Source of the DNA: Aldrovandia affinis
Lineage: Eukaryota > Chordata > Actinopteri > Notacanthiformes > Halosauridae
Assembly: GCA_029706075.1 (NCBI GenBank)
Contig: JAINUG010000037.1
Location: 6,966,166-7,030,165, forward strand
Direction of reading: 5' to 3'
Length of the DNA stretch: 64,000 nt
Shown here: positions 1 to 13,498 of the stretch, one piece after another
Numbering within the stretch: the stretch's first letter is position 1
How the letters are laid out: every line of letters begins with the position of its first letter
The notes under the pieces: model-generated
Seen by the model: only the letters and a program-made list of their open reading frames with translations
Database searches by the model: none
Told to the model about the DNA's origin: nothing
Position numbers and translations under genes: made by a program

Positions 1-700
1 GGCATCTCCACGGACATTCTCTCCGCCGGGCCCGGCGCAGAGCGCGCGAAGGCAGGCCGACTTAGCGGTATGACACAGCGCGCGTGGGCAAGTGCCTTGC
101 CAAGGGGACAGAAAACGAATCGGTCGAGAGGGATAAAATGTGCCCAGAGGCCAGCCTGGCCTAGCTGCAAAACTCTCGGGCGCCGAGGCAGGCCCCGCCC
201 CCTCCCTCCTCCTCCACTCGGATCCTGCCCCCTTCTTTGCAAATTCTCCAGCCACGGGACCCCGCCAGTGTAGACTCAACTCCTGTGTGATTAATTAACA
301 ATCCAGAACCCCGTTTCTGCTCCGGAACAATATGTGTTTACGGTGCTCCCTTGCGCCACGTTGTCGCTGTACAAGCCCGTGGAACGCGCATGGCGGCAGC
401 CTGCTCTTAAGCAGCTTGTGCGCGCAGTAAAGTGCGGTGTCACTTCCTCAAGACTGTCCCCGGGGACAGTGTGGGGAGAAACAGGGGCAGTTTGGGAGGG
501 CCGCGGCGGGCGACCTCTTCCTCGACGAGGGCAAACCGTGTTCGGGCTCTCAGCAGAAGACCAGCCAATCTGGGATGGTGAACGCACAGCAGAGGATTCA
601 ACAGCTTGGGAAAATCTGCTAGTACCGCACAGCTTCGGAAAAAAATAAATAATTTTTAAGGACCGAACATACTGTAAAGGCACGATTTCAAATTGGCAAA
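1..700. other. CpG-rich intronic block at the left edge
   Basis: The first ~560 bases are GC- and CpG-rich (for example GCGCAGAGCGCGCGAAGGCA), unlike the AT-rich sequence after 620. The block lies in the ZNF536 intron downstream of the coding exon. It contains an 18-bp perfect palindrome at 453-470. Short open frames on both strands here overlap each other and show no domain, so I do not call a gene. It could be an intragenic enhancer or alternative promoter, or a CpG island extending beyond the window. Confidence -1.
453..470. promoter_or_regulatory. 18-bp perfect palindrome with EBF/COE-type core
   Basis: ACTGTCCCCGGGGACAGT is its own reverse complement. The centre fits the EBF/COE dimer consensus TCCCNNGGGA. 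EBF factors act in neural and other lineages. Binding is inferred from the motif only. Confidence -1.
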
Positions 701-3700
701 AGAGCTTAGAACAAAGAGCGTCTTCTTCTTCCCACACTGGTCTCATTGAATCGAGGACTCCATATGAACTGTGCATACAACACTGTCTCATTAGCAAACC
801 CTCAGTTGTAGATTATTATCCATAATTACAAGCACTCAAATAAGTCTTAAAAAAAATACAACAAGAACGTAGACTTGTTAGTGCCATTTTCACTTCAAAG
901 TTATTGCGAGTTGGAAGAAAAAAGGTTTACATTTCCGTCCCTGCTGTTACAGCTCGCCTCACACACTACGCTGACAGTGAAGATTACTTTTATTTTTGAT
1001 GCACATATCACCAATCAGTCATCAAAGGGATTGTTTGCTGATTTTTATCATAAAGGTTATTACTTTCTGAGGGCGTGTTTAAAAATCCTTCTATCATTCG
1101 AGAGCTTTGCCTAAAGTATGCTAAAATAAAATAAAACTAGAGAAAGAATGTGAGTGATACTGTATGGTTAAAAGGCTCATTAGTTAAACCAGGTTTACCT
1201 GATTTTATGCTGATCCTCAATTTCCTGAGACAGAACCCTAAATGTACAAAGTAGATTCTGGCCACAATATTAGATTATCCATCAAGCACACTAAAAAAGA
1301 ATTTCCTGGAGTCTTAAAAGCAGAAATGTTTTAATTAGTTTATTCCATGCTCTTTGCATTCGACTAGCATAACTCCCCCACCCCCTCTCCCCCTCTCTTG
1401 ACCAATGACAGTAAAATAAAATAACGAATAGGAAGAGTTTGTAATATTCTGTGAATCTGGTTGAATGGTGTGGGTGTGCAAGTTCAAATACAGGTTGGCT
1501 TTGTGAATGGGCTCAATTGAATAAGGACAGAGGGCGGGATGAGTTGGTTAAGGACTTGATTAAGGCTTATTTGCACGAGGAGAGATTTGGGTGGGGAGGG
1601 AGGGTGGTGGTCCTTCAAGACTTTCACCTGCAGACTCGGCGAGGGGCAAAGAGTCCTTCCAAGATTGTAGAGGATATACAGAGGAGAAAAAAGATTTAAA
1701 AAAACAACAACACAATTGTCTATTGATTTTATAATAGGCTTACCGCAGAAGAAATAAACTAGGGGTCAGCATGTCCACCAAAGCCAGCGGCCCCGACAAA
1801 CAGGGCTTACACAAAGGCAACAGGGCTTGTGTTCAAATACCAGGATATCATCACCCCCGTGTTCCCAGAGAATATTGCTAACCATGTTGTTATCCCTCCC
1901 TTAGACCCATCCACCTAATCAGTGCACTAGGAAGCAGAGCACAGCTTTAAGAGCCAACAAGGGGGGGAGAAAACACTATATATCCGCACTTACAGGTTTT
2001 AATGGATCAATTTTTGTATTTTCCACTGTGGCAATTTCAACAGTTGTGAGGTGATGGAGGAAGGGGTTGTCTTTGGGAGACAGGTCAAAAAAAAGAAAAA
2101 AAAAAGATCACATTTTAAAAAAAGGGGGTCGGCTTGGCTCCTTAAATGCAGAGTCAGGTTCGAGTCCATGCCGGCAGAGCACGGACACCACATCATCAAT
2201 CAGACAGCTTTGAGAATAACACCTCCAAGACTGGTCATTTAACAGTTTGTCTGACCGCCGGAGCTAACCACAGCGGCCAATCAGGGCCCTCCTGTTAAAT
2301 GCTCCCAGAATCGATAATTTAGTGTCAGTATGCGGCACCGGTTAACGACGGTGCATGAGAATGATTTTTTTTTTTTTTTTTTTTGCCCCAACTTCAATTC
2401 CCATTTGTATTTACCCAGCCTAAGCCCTGGTTCAGTTCCTATGCCGACAGAGAGGATGCGTAAATACACAGCGTGTATAGGCTGATATATGGATGATAAC
2501 ACTAATTAGCTCATTTTGTTTGGGGCACAACACTCATTAAAAACCCAGAGGGGCCATTACCGTTACTGTCCCTCCAAAACGATGTTACCGCTATATTAAT
2601 CTTTCCTGCTCGCATTTAATAGCAACTGTTTTCAGGTTGGTTGAGGAAAGATTTGTGTTTTCACTTTTCTTCCCCCTTCCCCTCTCTCTCTCTCTCTTAT
2701 TCTCCAATTACAATGTGTAACATCCATTCACAGCCACACAATAGTGCTTGTGAGGATTCAGGACTCACTGAGAGTCTACTCTTGCTGACAATATGTCAAG
2801 CTTTAAGCAAATTAGTAACAGCAAGGTAGCTGTATTAAGGCCTCTTACATAGGAACGAAGGCACCTATGATCCAGAACAAGGAACACAGGAATGTCTTAG
2901 CATCCTTACGTTTAGTAACATGAACGAAAACAAATCTAAGATATCACATTTAGAAAAGAATAATAATAAACTATTGGGTTTGGCTTATGTCGATTTTATT
3001 TAAAATGAAATCATTTTTCCCAGCAGCATCAAAGTTTCCCAGCCGTTGTACAAGATGCGCCTCATAAGGGACTGAAACACTAGCGTGCAATTCGTTTACA
3101 CACGCAACTACAGAGCAACACACACCCAGCGCGCATAAGCACACAATATCACCACGCAAGGATTTTACACGGCCGAAAATAAGGCTCCTCGGGAAACAAG
3201 GCTAAATTGCTGATACACACCATATACACAATGCTACGATGTTATTTCCAGTACGTTTCAATATTCTTGCTTTAAATTGAAAAAACTCTCTCTCTGAGCC
3301 TGATATTAAGAGAGTGATGAGATACATCACTCTGCCATTTGCCTACGGAGCGGCACTGAACAATCCTTGGAGCGGCAAGCTCCGGCAGAACTTTGTACCA
3401 TATGGTTGGTGAGAGATTTCCTCCCTCTTTCCCCCTGCCTCTCTCTGACAGCTGGATACCTAATAACAGGGGACAAGATGTTTGGCAGCTGCAGGCTGAG
3501 AGCAAGGCTTTGATGCTGCTCACAACTAATGCAAACTTTCTACAGGTAGGCAAGGGGGATTAGACATATAGCTTTTGAATATATAAAGGTGCGTGTGTCG
3601 GGGAGGGGCGAAGAGCTTCTGGGAGCACATTAAAGCACGGAGCTGGCGAGTACAAAAGGGAGGGCTTTTTTTTTTTGGTGTCTTTTTCCCCGCTGGCTGA

Positions 3701-3900
3701 AAGCGAACAAGCTTTCATTGCGCTGAAAAGCGTATTTCGGATACGCTTATCAGGCGTCGGGGTGTCACGCATTCGGGGAAAATCCGGAGTAAGAGGCAAA
3801 CGGTGGTTTTCACAGATTTCTGAATCAGACCTGCGTATCGCGGGCGGAAGTATTGACGGTCACAGGTGAAGTATTAGTGTGCGCTCAGTGATTTCACAAC
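700..3900 (-). other. Intron sequence, no gene seen
   Basis: This is AT-rich noncoding sequence with short homopolymers (poly-T near 2365-2384) and scattered TAATTA-like sites. Open frames are short, unconserved in appearance and without domains. Near 3580-3589 there is a TATA-like TATATAAAGG on the plus strand, but no transcript evidence goes with it. A small hairpin lies at 3728-3748. Confidence -1.
3728..3748. other. Small stem-loop with TTCGG loop
   Basis: AAGCGTAT is followed by TTCGG and then ATACGCTT, giving a perfect 8-bp stem. It sits in a locally CpG-bearing stretch of the intron. No function is known. It may be chance or a protein-binding site. Confidence -1.
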
Positions 3901-4059
3901 AACCTTTATTCGCCGATAAAGAAATCATAATAATCCAATGTAAGCTCAGGATGGCCATGAATAAAGTGTCTGTGTATGCCCCGTGCAATGCGAAGGCCAC
4001 ATTACCTGTTCATGATCGATATTCTTTCCCAGCGAGGGAGACGAGGCAATAAAAGCATT

Positions 4060-4910
4060 CTCAAAAGGGACCGGGCCACGCCCCGCTCCAAATCAAAACC
4101 ACGGTCCACCAATTAAGGGGGAAGCTAACGACGACTCTCCTTTCTCTGCTCCTTATTCCTGCTGTCGACAGCAATGAGCCAACCGGGCCGGGGTTCGACT
4201 TAAACCGGGCTTCACCGTCGGGTGTGTGTGCGGGATGTAATGGAGCCACCGGGGATCATTCGATACACATGCGACACGCTACGCGCGCCTCGGGCCGACT
4301 TCCCCGAAGAGTGGCGCACTCCCGCCTCGGCCGTGTGCTGCTGCTGCCCCCTCATAGACCCCGAGCGCTCAGCCGGGGGTTGGGAGGGGCTTCTCACCTC
4401 GCTATTACACAGCAATAGATGACTTCTCAGGGACAAATGGCGAATGAGGTTGGACGGGGGGGGGGGGGTGCAGGCATGAAAGAGAGCAAGGATTATGTAA
4501 CGGCGCGCGCCGAAGCTGTGTGGCGTCACCGGCGGTAGGCCTCCAGCACCCACCCCAGCTTTGCTGTAGCCGCTCTCCCGCGTGCCAGGGAGGCAAAGGG
4601 CTCTAATGCGCACACGCGGCCCGAGAGCCGCAGCCAAATCTCCGGCAAACACTGGAGCGGGATGCGCCGTACAGAGCGCAGCGGTATCCCGGGAGGTAAG
4701 CCCCCCGCCTTGCCGTCAGAAGAGCCAGGGCTTGGGAGGAGGCGGGATGGGATATGTACGAGCACAGCACACATAAGCACTCGTGAACACCAAATCCACT
4801 TTGAGGAGCCGGGGCTTGGTGCGATGCGAGTGGCGAGCGTTCCTGCTCTCTCGTTTCGACATTGAGCAGCGAGCATTTCGTCCCGAGAGTTGTCCACCTC
4901 AGACTTCCCA
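4060..4910. other. CpG-rich intronic block
   Basis: GC- and CpG-rich sequence with a G13-like run near 4456-4468. Overlapping short open frames exist on both strands, as expected in GC-rich DNA. None shows a domain or splice-bounded structure. This could be an intragenic CpG island (alternative promoter or enhancer). Confidence -1.
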
Positions 4911-5983
4911 CCGAACAGCAAAGGGAAAAAGGTGGAAACGAGAAATAAACAGGGTCACGCTTTTAAAAAAAGATCACATTTTCTCTTGCGGTTTGAGCAC
5001 ATCCTCATCGGTTATTCATGCCCCCGTTTTTTTGGAAAGCAAACAGTTATCAGAGATTTCATAAAAGGGATACCCGGTCGTGATTCTTGTGGCAATTAGT
5101 GTTTTAAAATTGCCTACGACATTTTATCCCTACGGCTCGCCTGGTGGGATTTTAAAATGACTAATTTGGCTTGGCCATCTACACAGTTGATAGGTTAAAA
5201 TGGTTCCCTCTTTTCTCTGAAGCAGCTCATTGCAAGGTCTCAAAAAGACAGAGGGAGGCAAAACCTACTGTGGAGAAACAATGAATTGCACCAGCGTCAA
5301 TTTTTATTAACGGAAAATAATCCAATAATGACACATACACAAATGGATGACTGAATCCTTAAATTGTGTTTTAATTCCAGGATTTGCTCTGAATAAAAAA
5401 ATAAACTATGACTAACACAAATTAAGAAAGCCAGCAGCATGATCAATATGTGTAATTTATGGTAAATATCTGTTTTGTATTTTCTAAGGGATTCTACATT
5501 TTTTCTTTCATACATTTACAACTAATGCCCAAATCGCAGCTCCCTAACTCCCCTGCCTATTTTTTTTTCCATTGCTGTTAAAAGACTAAATACATAAAAG
5601 GAATAACAAAAAATCTGTGAATGAGCTCATTTTCTGCTCTTACTCTCATGACAGCCTGCCCCACATCGCCCAAAAACCCCAAAGCCCCTCCACATATTTG
5701 TGGTGGAAATGACATAACTCCAATTTGCTGTGGTCCTTTCCGCTAGTCAGTGTCTTCTCAGCAAGCAAGTGCGAAGTAATTCAGGGGAAAAGGGCAGCCG
5801 GACTAGCAGGAAGTCAGCTTAGAGAGAGGATTTTCCTGCTAAGATGTATTAAAAAAATATATATTTTTAATGCTCCTGGTTCCTGTCTCAAGACAAAATC
5901 ATTTTTTCCCCCTCGCCTGCTTTCTCTATCCGTCTCACTCCTCGTCTTTTACTCCCCATCCCTCTCTCCCTTCTCAGTACCCA

Positions 5984-6036
<53 letters not shown>

Positions 6037-8083
6037 GTGAGCAGTAAGCCAACTTCTCACTCCTCCCTTCCCAGCCCCCTGTTGCTGCCTGCTACCCTGA
6101 TCCGTGGTGTAAAGTTTGGCTGGAGCCGAGAGGAGCAGCTGGGCCAGGCTAACAGGGAATGATAATGACCTCAGAAATCTGCTGTTAGCTCGACAACAAT
6201 AGGGTGCTCAGTCTACTGGAAAATTGTGTTCATCAGCTAGCTCTGCTCACTTACTAATTGACATTGCCAAATATTTTAAGAACAATTGGAATGCACAGGC
6301 AAAAAAATGGAGATCTTAATCCCTGGACTTAAATTTTTTCTCCCCCTACTGCCCCCCTTTGATTAGGAGATGACTATCGCTAAAAAACTGAGGCAAACTT
6401 TTCATGTCATTATCTTCCTAATGTCAAGGCCCTGATGTTCGCACAAAAGCCTTTTTTATGTGGTCTGTCAATAGGGTTAGGAAAAAGGGTAGAATGGAAA
6501 CACACAGCTAAGTAATGAATGTCCCCATGCCTTGCCCAGTGATGGCTACCGAGGAAAAAAAAACCTTTAACAGCTTATTTAAGTGTCCTTTCCATTTGTG
6601 TGTGAATCAATTTGGCAATGTTGATAAATGTCACCTCATGTGTTTTGTCTTCTTATTTCACATTCATTCGCCTGTTGCAGTGTGTGTGCGTGTGTGTCCG
6701 GGCATGTGAGTTCATGTGTGTGTGTGTCTTCTGTCATGGTATCATATGGCTGGTCTTCCATATTTAATGAGACAAAGGTCAATGTATTCAGTTGCTCTTT
6801 CACATGGGAACAACCTCAATCATCTCTCAAGTTAACTTGTTCAAACAACACGCACAACTGCATATTTGCATGTCAACATCCTCAGTCCGAAAACAACCAT
6901 TCGTTTCACAGATGGATGGATACGCACAGGTAAATGTACACCTGATGCGTGTGATATTTTCTTTGAATCTGCACTTTTTTTAAAGGATGGTGAAAAATGA
7001 CTGTCGCATGAAACTTTGATCGTATGTGTAATTTCAATTTCAGAGAACCTAGGAATTTAACATAAGAGAATAAAAATAAACAAATGTTTGGCTTGATGCT
7101 CTGACACACACGCACACACACACATATATACATATATATGTATATATATATTAAAATGACTAAATTGTGAATTTTCTGTTAAAGAGAGTCAACATATTCC
7201 ATGGGGTTCCTTTTAAAACACTTCCTGACTTTTCTTTTTAGAAAAAAACATAAGCCCCAATAGAATTTAAGTGATAACTTTTAGGGTAAACAAAGATCTT
7301 TCAGAGAACATGCATAGGTGCCCGTTAATCAGTCAGGGTGATTGAGCGCATGTGTCCATTTTGGTGTTAACTGTAAAGGACGCATCCCAGATGAGCCCCT
7401 CATCCCAAAAGGGCACAACACCCCCCCCAAATATATTTCTTAATTGGCACTTGGCCCCCTTTCAATGGTTTTATGAAGCACTGCATGAGGGGATCAAATG
7501 TGAGACACCTCCATTTTAGCAATGACACTTTCTCTGACAGTCAAAGAGATATTATGTTGATGTATTTCAAATATTAATATTCAAGCAGCCTGCCTACCCC
7601 AGTAAGGCAGCCTTCTGTTATGGAAAGATAAATATTATGTTTTAATTATAAAAACATAAAACAGAAATGGGGAAGAGTAAAAAAAAAAAAAAAAAAAACC
7701 TGCGTGGCCGTGCCAAGGAGGCTTGTTCGGGAGAAAGGTAAGCAATGTTTTGGCAAAGACTCGGAATTAAAAACCGGTCGGTGCGATGGCTGCAGTTTAC
7801 CCTCTCGCTCACACTCTACGGTATACGTCTCTGCATCCCTTCCATATCAAAGACGGGGAATCCTAATGCGATCGTTAAGACATTAAACAGAGTGATAAAT
7901 GTTTCATAAGAACTGCCCAGTGACTGTCACCCAGGAATACAGTGAGTGGAGAATAACGGCGCTTACTGCTGCACTTTCAAAGGAAATTATTGGAATTTTA
8001 AAACATTAATATATGACTAACCTGAACGAAAATTACCATTACAGGTACTATTTACAAACTGTGCGTCAAATGTAGAAGGGATG

Positions 8084-8085
<2 letters not shown>
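4911..8085 (-). other. Intron sequence with possible conserved element at 6150-6340
   Basis: Mostly AT-rich noncoding DNA. It holds a CT microsatellite and an (AT)-rich tract at about 7120-7152. The stretch 6150-6340 is complex, non-repetitive and contains ACAATAG (SOX-like), TAATTGACATTGCCAAAT (homeodomain plus NFI-like) and AACAATTGGAATG. It is a plausible ancient conserved noncoding element. No reading frame here is convincing. Confidence -1.
5983..6036. repeat. (CT)n microsatellite
   Basis: An almost uninterrupted CT dinucleotide run of about 54 bases. Confidence -1.
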
Positions 8086-8117
<32 letters not shown>

Positions 8118-8166
8118 TGTATGTGAGTGAGTGAGTGAGTGAGTGAGTGAGAGAGAGAGAGAGAGA
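8086..8166. repeat. Compound (GT)n-(GAGT)n-(GA)n microsatellite
   Basis: Three adjacent simple repeats in series: a GT run, then six or seven GAGT units, then a GA run. This is typical of stepwise motif conversion. Confidence -1.
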
Positions 8167-11100
8167 AGAGAAAAATTATATGCGCGGTGAGGGGGAAATA
8201 AATTGGCCTTTTATATTGTGTATGTGTATACTAAGATATTATTAATTCTGCGTGTATCCAAGTCTTGTCAATCAATACTGTGCACAGACAATTAGCACAT
8301 GGATGAGTCTTTGAAAATTAAAGGTATCACAGCTCTGACCTACTATACTCTATGTGGCACTGTAGTAAAATTTGATTAATATAAAAGAACAGTTTTAAAT
8401 TTTATGACAGCAAAATGGCATGACAGATTGAAGCGAATGGCTTCAAAAGAGTAGGTAAATCACAGGTTAGTAAAAGCAGGTTTTCAGATTCAAAAAGCAG
8501 TAATGGAAGTCAATTATACAGAAAGACACTGACATAATTCATCGAGATATCCTCCTAATTAGCTGGAAAAATACACAGAAGAACACTGTCCTCATTTCAA
8601 AGCAATGATACAAAACACTGTAAGCAGAAAAAAGCTCTTCCAGTGGATCCTTACTGAAAGTGAAAGACTCTGATCTCTCCATCAGACGCGTGTTTATGTC
8701 CACATCCCAGCAAATCTTTGGAAGAAATCAACTTGTGGCCCTGTTCCATGTTGCTCAAGAGTGCAACTCAAGGACGTATATTAATTTTGTCTCGGTCGCA
8801 TATATATGTGGTGGTGGGTTTCTAAAATGCATTTATTGTCTCCACATGTGTACATACAAGGTATTTAATGTTTGTCTGGGAGGCAACTTCCAAGTGTTTG
8901 GGGTGTTAGGTCCAAAATAAATAGAATAAGCTATTGTCACAGCATTGAAGTCCCATCATAATTTGTAACACTCTTTTAGTATAATATAAAAAAAGTCTTC
9001 TTTTAAGGAAAACCCTATTTTCTGTTAACCACAATCATGACAAAAAAAATGGTGTTATGCCGTTCCACCAAGTTACAGTTCTGGTCATTTTTCTTTAATT
9101 ACATAGCAATTACAATGTAACAGTAGTCTCCACGTGTAATTATCCCCATTGTAATTATGTAATTAGATGGGTATCCATGCCTTATAACCTAAGGCATCAC
9201 AAAGCAAATCCAATTTCAATTTGTATGGAGCGAGTATTTTCCCTACATGTTTGAAAGCTGTAAAGACCCTGAGATATACAACTAATCCTCCTCGTGTTAA
9301 AATGTGCTTTCTCTTGAGGATATTTAGACATGGAGGATTCTTAATAAGGTAAGAAAGGAAAAAACGACAAAAAATTCAAACATGGCAGTTGGACTCCCGG
9401 AGCCATGGGGCTCTCCCTCCCACCCCAGTCCGTGGAGGCAGGCCTTTTTCCCCCCGTAGGGTCGAAGGCCAGGTTTTCGGCGGTTGATCTTGGGGCCTCG
9501 GTACTCAGCAGAAAGTGAGCTCCTCATGGCACAAACACATTTTCTGGTTCGCCGGTGCTACTTTCGCACGTTCACCGATTGAGACATCCTGTCGCACGCA
9601 CAACAAACAGCTGCACACCACGTGCTCGCCACCCCTCGCTCACCCCTGTCCCTCCATCGCACACCCCTGCCCCAGCTGTCTGACGGCGGCGATGACCTCG
9701 CTGGTTCTCTTCAGAGCGGGCAAAGAGCATTTTAAATAGTCCCCACGGCTCCCAATCCCCCTTTACAGAGTATTACACCAGGTTACAATGGCCTCTGTTC
9801 TGCTTTTCATTGTAAGCCGTCATTTAAGATCCATTCTGAGAACGTCTGCCGCTCAAAAGCCTTCCGTAATGAATTCAGAAATACTATCAAGTTTGAAGCC
9901 CCTTGTTTATAAAGCCAAATTCATAGCGGAGAATCTGGAATTACAATAGTTTCTTTTCCGAGCAAAACCAATCTTGTATTAAGAAAAGAAATAATGAAAA
10001 AAAATGTAATAAAGAATCAGAGAGCAGCCTGAAATGGGGAATGAAAAAGCAGCATATTTAAGGTTTATTATTGAGGAACAGAGCAAAGAGAAGTTCTTTA
10101 AAAGACATTCATGGTGCTGTGATCTTTTTTTCCCCCTTCTCTTAAACAAATATGGTGTTAAAACAAAAACACTTGGTTTTGACCTTCCTTCACAGTTGAG
10201 ATGTTATTGTTGATTACTGTAATTCAAGTTTAATTCTGTCAAAATTGCTGTGGGCGGGTGGTGGGGAGGACATTGTATTCATATGCAAAAAAAAAAAAAA
10301 GGAAAAAAAAAGAAAAAGGTTGTCTCTCTGGGCATGAAAAGACAGAGTATCTTCAGTATATGACGAGCGACTGTGAGGTACAGCCAACCACATCCTGTTC
10401 ATTTTAAAAACAATAACAAATATCATTTTTCTTCTCTTGAGTTCAATGCTGTTTCCTTTCTAATTAAATCTCCCCTAAACTCCAAATATGACCGATAATG
10501 TGCATTATGAAGGAACTGATGATGTCTTCCATGTTGATGTAGCCGACATTATTTCCTAATCCTGGCCTACGGTCGCATTGTTGTATGAATGCAGGAAAAT
10601 GATAAGTAGCAACATCATGGCTTTTAAATCAAGGCCGTGGTTAGCACTGTGTCTGTTCCTCATGAAATGGTCTTCATGTGTGCTGCACTGCTGGGCCAGG
10701 TCGAATGGCTTTCTGTTTGTGAGCGTGAATACGCACCGATCCTCTTAATTCTCTCTGATTTGTAGTCTTTGCTCTGAGGATGAATCAAGCTAAGCCCGTG
10801 CCACTCTTCTCCAGCAGAGGGGAGCCCTCAAGGTCAACTTTAAGGCACATTAGCAGTGGCGGCAGGGGGCTGGCACCGTGCCCACCCGCGGGCCGCCCGC
10901 CCGCCACACCTGAACTGTGGCTAAAGGCAGGGATTTCGGCTCACGATCACACTCAATCACCTCACTCGGGGGAGCGGGTAATGGAGTCGGATCTACGGGA
11001 CGAGCCAATGGAACTCCTCGTTACAGCGTGGATCTGTTTTCCTTGTTTTAATCTAAGTCTTTTGACTACTGGCTAATCCTTGTCCGACCTGTTATTTTTC

Positions 11101-12950
11101 ATTATGGAACTTAAACCAGAAGCGGTTTAACTTCACCCATTACACAGAATGTCTGAAACAACTGTATATGGTCATTTGCCATAGGATTGTGATGTTTTTA
11201 TATATAATTTGACTACATTCTATGGATAAACCACTACATAAATACATACATACATATTGTAATGATGCATTTTTATTGGTATTTATTGGTATATCATATG
11301 TATTATATATATATATGAAGAAATATCTTGGATGTAGTACTTCAAGACTAGGGCAATATACTCTTGATCATGTCCAATGCTCATTTGCGTATAATAATGT
11401 GAATATGAAAATAATATTTATGAATTATGACTGATGAATGATGATGACACTCATGACTTTTCTTCTTATTATTATTATTATAATCATTTTTTATTGATTG
11501 CTGTTGTTGATGCTGTTCTTGTTTTGCTGGCATACGCTTTAAATTCAAATACATATTTGTAAATGCCATAAGCTGAATGAGAAATTCAAAGTACTTGAGA
11601 AAGAAAAAAGAAAATAAAACTTCCTGCTTTATAATTCAAAAGATAATGACTTCCGTAGCATGTCTCCCCCTCTATCCCTTGAATACTGTTTAGGTTTAAT
11701 AGTCTCTATAAGAAAATAGGTTTTATCTCCGTCTCATTTTCATTAATTCCTAATTGGGGTGGGGGGTTGTCTGTTATTATTTCTTAGATTAAAATAAACA
11801 TAGCCAATTCCATGTTCAAACCCATTGCACTACATGAAGAAGATAAGGACTCACTGGTATAGTGTATGAATAAACAACTTCTGTAATGTTGAAATTAAGT
11901 TGCTTAGAGCCTGTAGCTAAGCCATTTTTTTTCCCTTCAACTTAAAAGCATATTTTCCTCTGCAAATGAAGTTAGAATTTTTTTGACCTGCTTTATATGT
12001 ATATCTTTAATTAGTGTCTTGTTTAGCTTAAACCAACTGATTATCACAAAGTCATGACCCAATTAACAGGCACGCTGCTTAGCTGACTTCTACCCCCAAG
12101 GAATGGGAAAGTTACCTTTAAAACTTCTGTAATCATTAGCAATAGCCTATTTAAATCCTGGTAAACATACACGTTATCTCTCCAGCTTTTGGCCCTTCTG
12201 CTTTGGCAGGTTCACTGTCTCTCATTTTTTAAAATGTTTTAATTACTTGTAAAGTGTCCTGCTGCTACTGTACTTTAGCTGTGTTCCAATGAGAGAACTC
12301 TCTGGGCTCACAACATGTAATATTTCAGCGAGGTTGAGAAAACATGACGTGTATATGCGCTGTCTGGGAAGAGCTTCTGCAGAAGAGAATCGTGGGGAGA
12401 AAGCTGTAATTACTGAAGGGGACAGTGTTTAATGGGTATTTGAGGGCAGGTATCAAGTATCGGAGGTATATGTGGAATGTGCAGTATGCACACCTCGTGT
12501 TTTGATTTCACCAGTCTGATTCAGTCTGTGTCTGACTCCCTGTGTGCCTCTGTACCTTTGCCATGGTTAGAGTTCCTGTGTTTTATGGCTATGGGAGAAG
12601 ATTGGCCGTGACCGTAGCTGGACGATAGCGGGTTACTCCATAGTGTTCGGTGGAACGACAGCCCAGCTACCCATTCTGACCCGGGTGTGTGCCTCCTAAT
12701 TATATGGGCGACTGGCTCCCCAGTAAACAATTGGGGGAACATAGTGGGCACATGGTGGGCACAATGCTGGTACAAGGCAATGGAGCAAGTGGAGGCCACG
12801 TCTGCACCTTCTGAAGCGGCAGTTCACAAGATTTGCCTCTCGGACTCTTCTCTGTGCACATCTAGACCTGCCCATTCTAATGTGTTAACGCCTTTACGCA
12901 AATGTGTCTCTTCTTAAAGTAAATTGTCATAAGTAAATTAATATGAATAT
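8167..12950 (-). other. Intron sequence, no gene seen
   Basis: Noncoding AT-rich DNA with CpG-richer islands near 9400-9720 and 10800-10990. The stretch 11990-12240 is complex and has repeated AATTAA/TAATCA sites, so it may be a conserved noncoding element. The short frames have no recognisable domain. No second zinc-finger exon is found here. Confidence -1.
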
Positions 12951-12951
12951 A

Positions 12952-13292
12952 CAGGTAACTGCCAAAATAAAATAAACACCACCATATATTTTTTTAATAG
13001 GGCATTGGGTCACCATGAGCTGCCAGAACAATCTCAATGCACCTTGGCATAGGTGCTATAAGTGTCTGGGTCTCTATTGGAGGGATACAACACCATTCTT
13101 CGACAAGAAATTCCATAATTTAGTGCTTTGGTGTTTTCTATCCATCACGATATCAATTGCTTCACCCTACGATGAAGGTGATTACTCAGAATGACTATGT
13201 ATTTATTAGCATTTACCATACCAAAAAAATGTAACCCACACCATAACAGAGCCACCAGAACCCTTCATTTACACGTTTTTCCTTTATTTTGG
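12952..13292 (-). mobile_element. Tc1-like DNA transposon copy A, internally deleted
   Basis: The left end begins CAGGTAACTGCCAAAATAAA after a TA dinucleotide at 12950-12951, matching copy B. The sequence then follows copy B to about 13115 and jumps across most of the transposase. It resumes near GATGAAGGTGATTACTCAG and the block ACACCATAACAGAGCCACC, and ends in CCTTTATTTTGG without the outer part of the right terminal repeat. At least two internal deletions reduce it to about 340 bp. It sits 210 bp beyond the ZNF536 exon donor, inside the intron, and cannot code. Confidence -1.
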
Positions 13293-13498
13293 TACATCTT
13301 ATTTCTGTATATCTTATGGATGGATATAATGGATTTAATATATCGACTGCATGTGTTAATGAGTTGCACATTACATTCAAAATGTTACATAATTTATACC
13401 ATGTTCATGAAGAGCTGTTACGCTGTTCTAATGGAATGAACTGGCACAACAATCACTGCAGATACGCACTGGTGAAAGGTGTGGCTAGTGAGGTGAGC
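13293..13498 (-). other. Intron sequence next to the donor
   Basis: About 200 bases of plain noncoding sequence between the Tc1 remnant and the exon. No extra element is recognised. Confidence -1.

Noticed and set aside
2150-2175. tRNA-like B box GGTTCGAGTCC
   Set aside because: The flanking bases do not form a T stem and no acceptor stem or A box is in register, so it is not a tRNA.
3580-3589. TATA-box-like TATATAAAGG
   Set aside because: There is no initiator, exon or transcript evidence; AT-rich introns contain many such matches.
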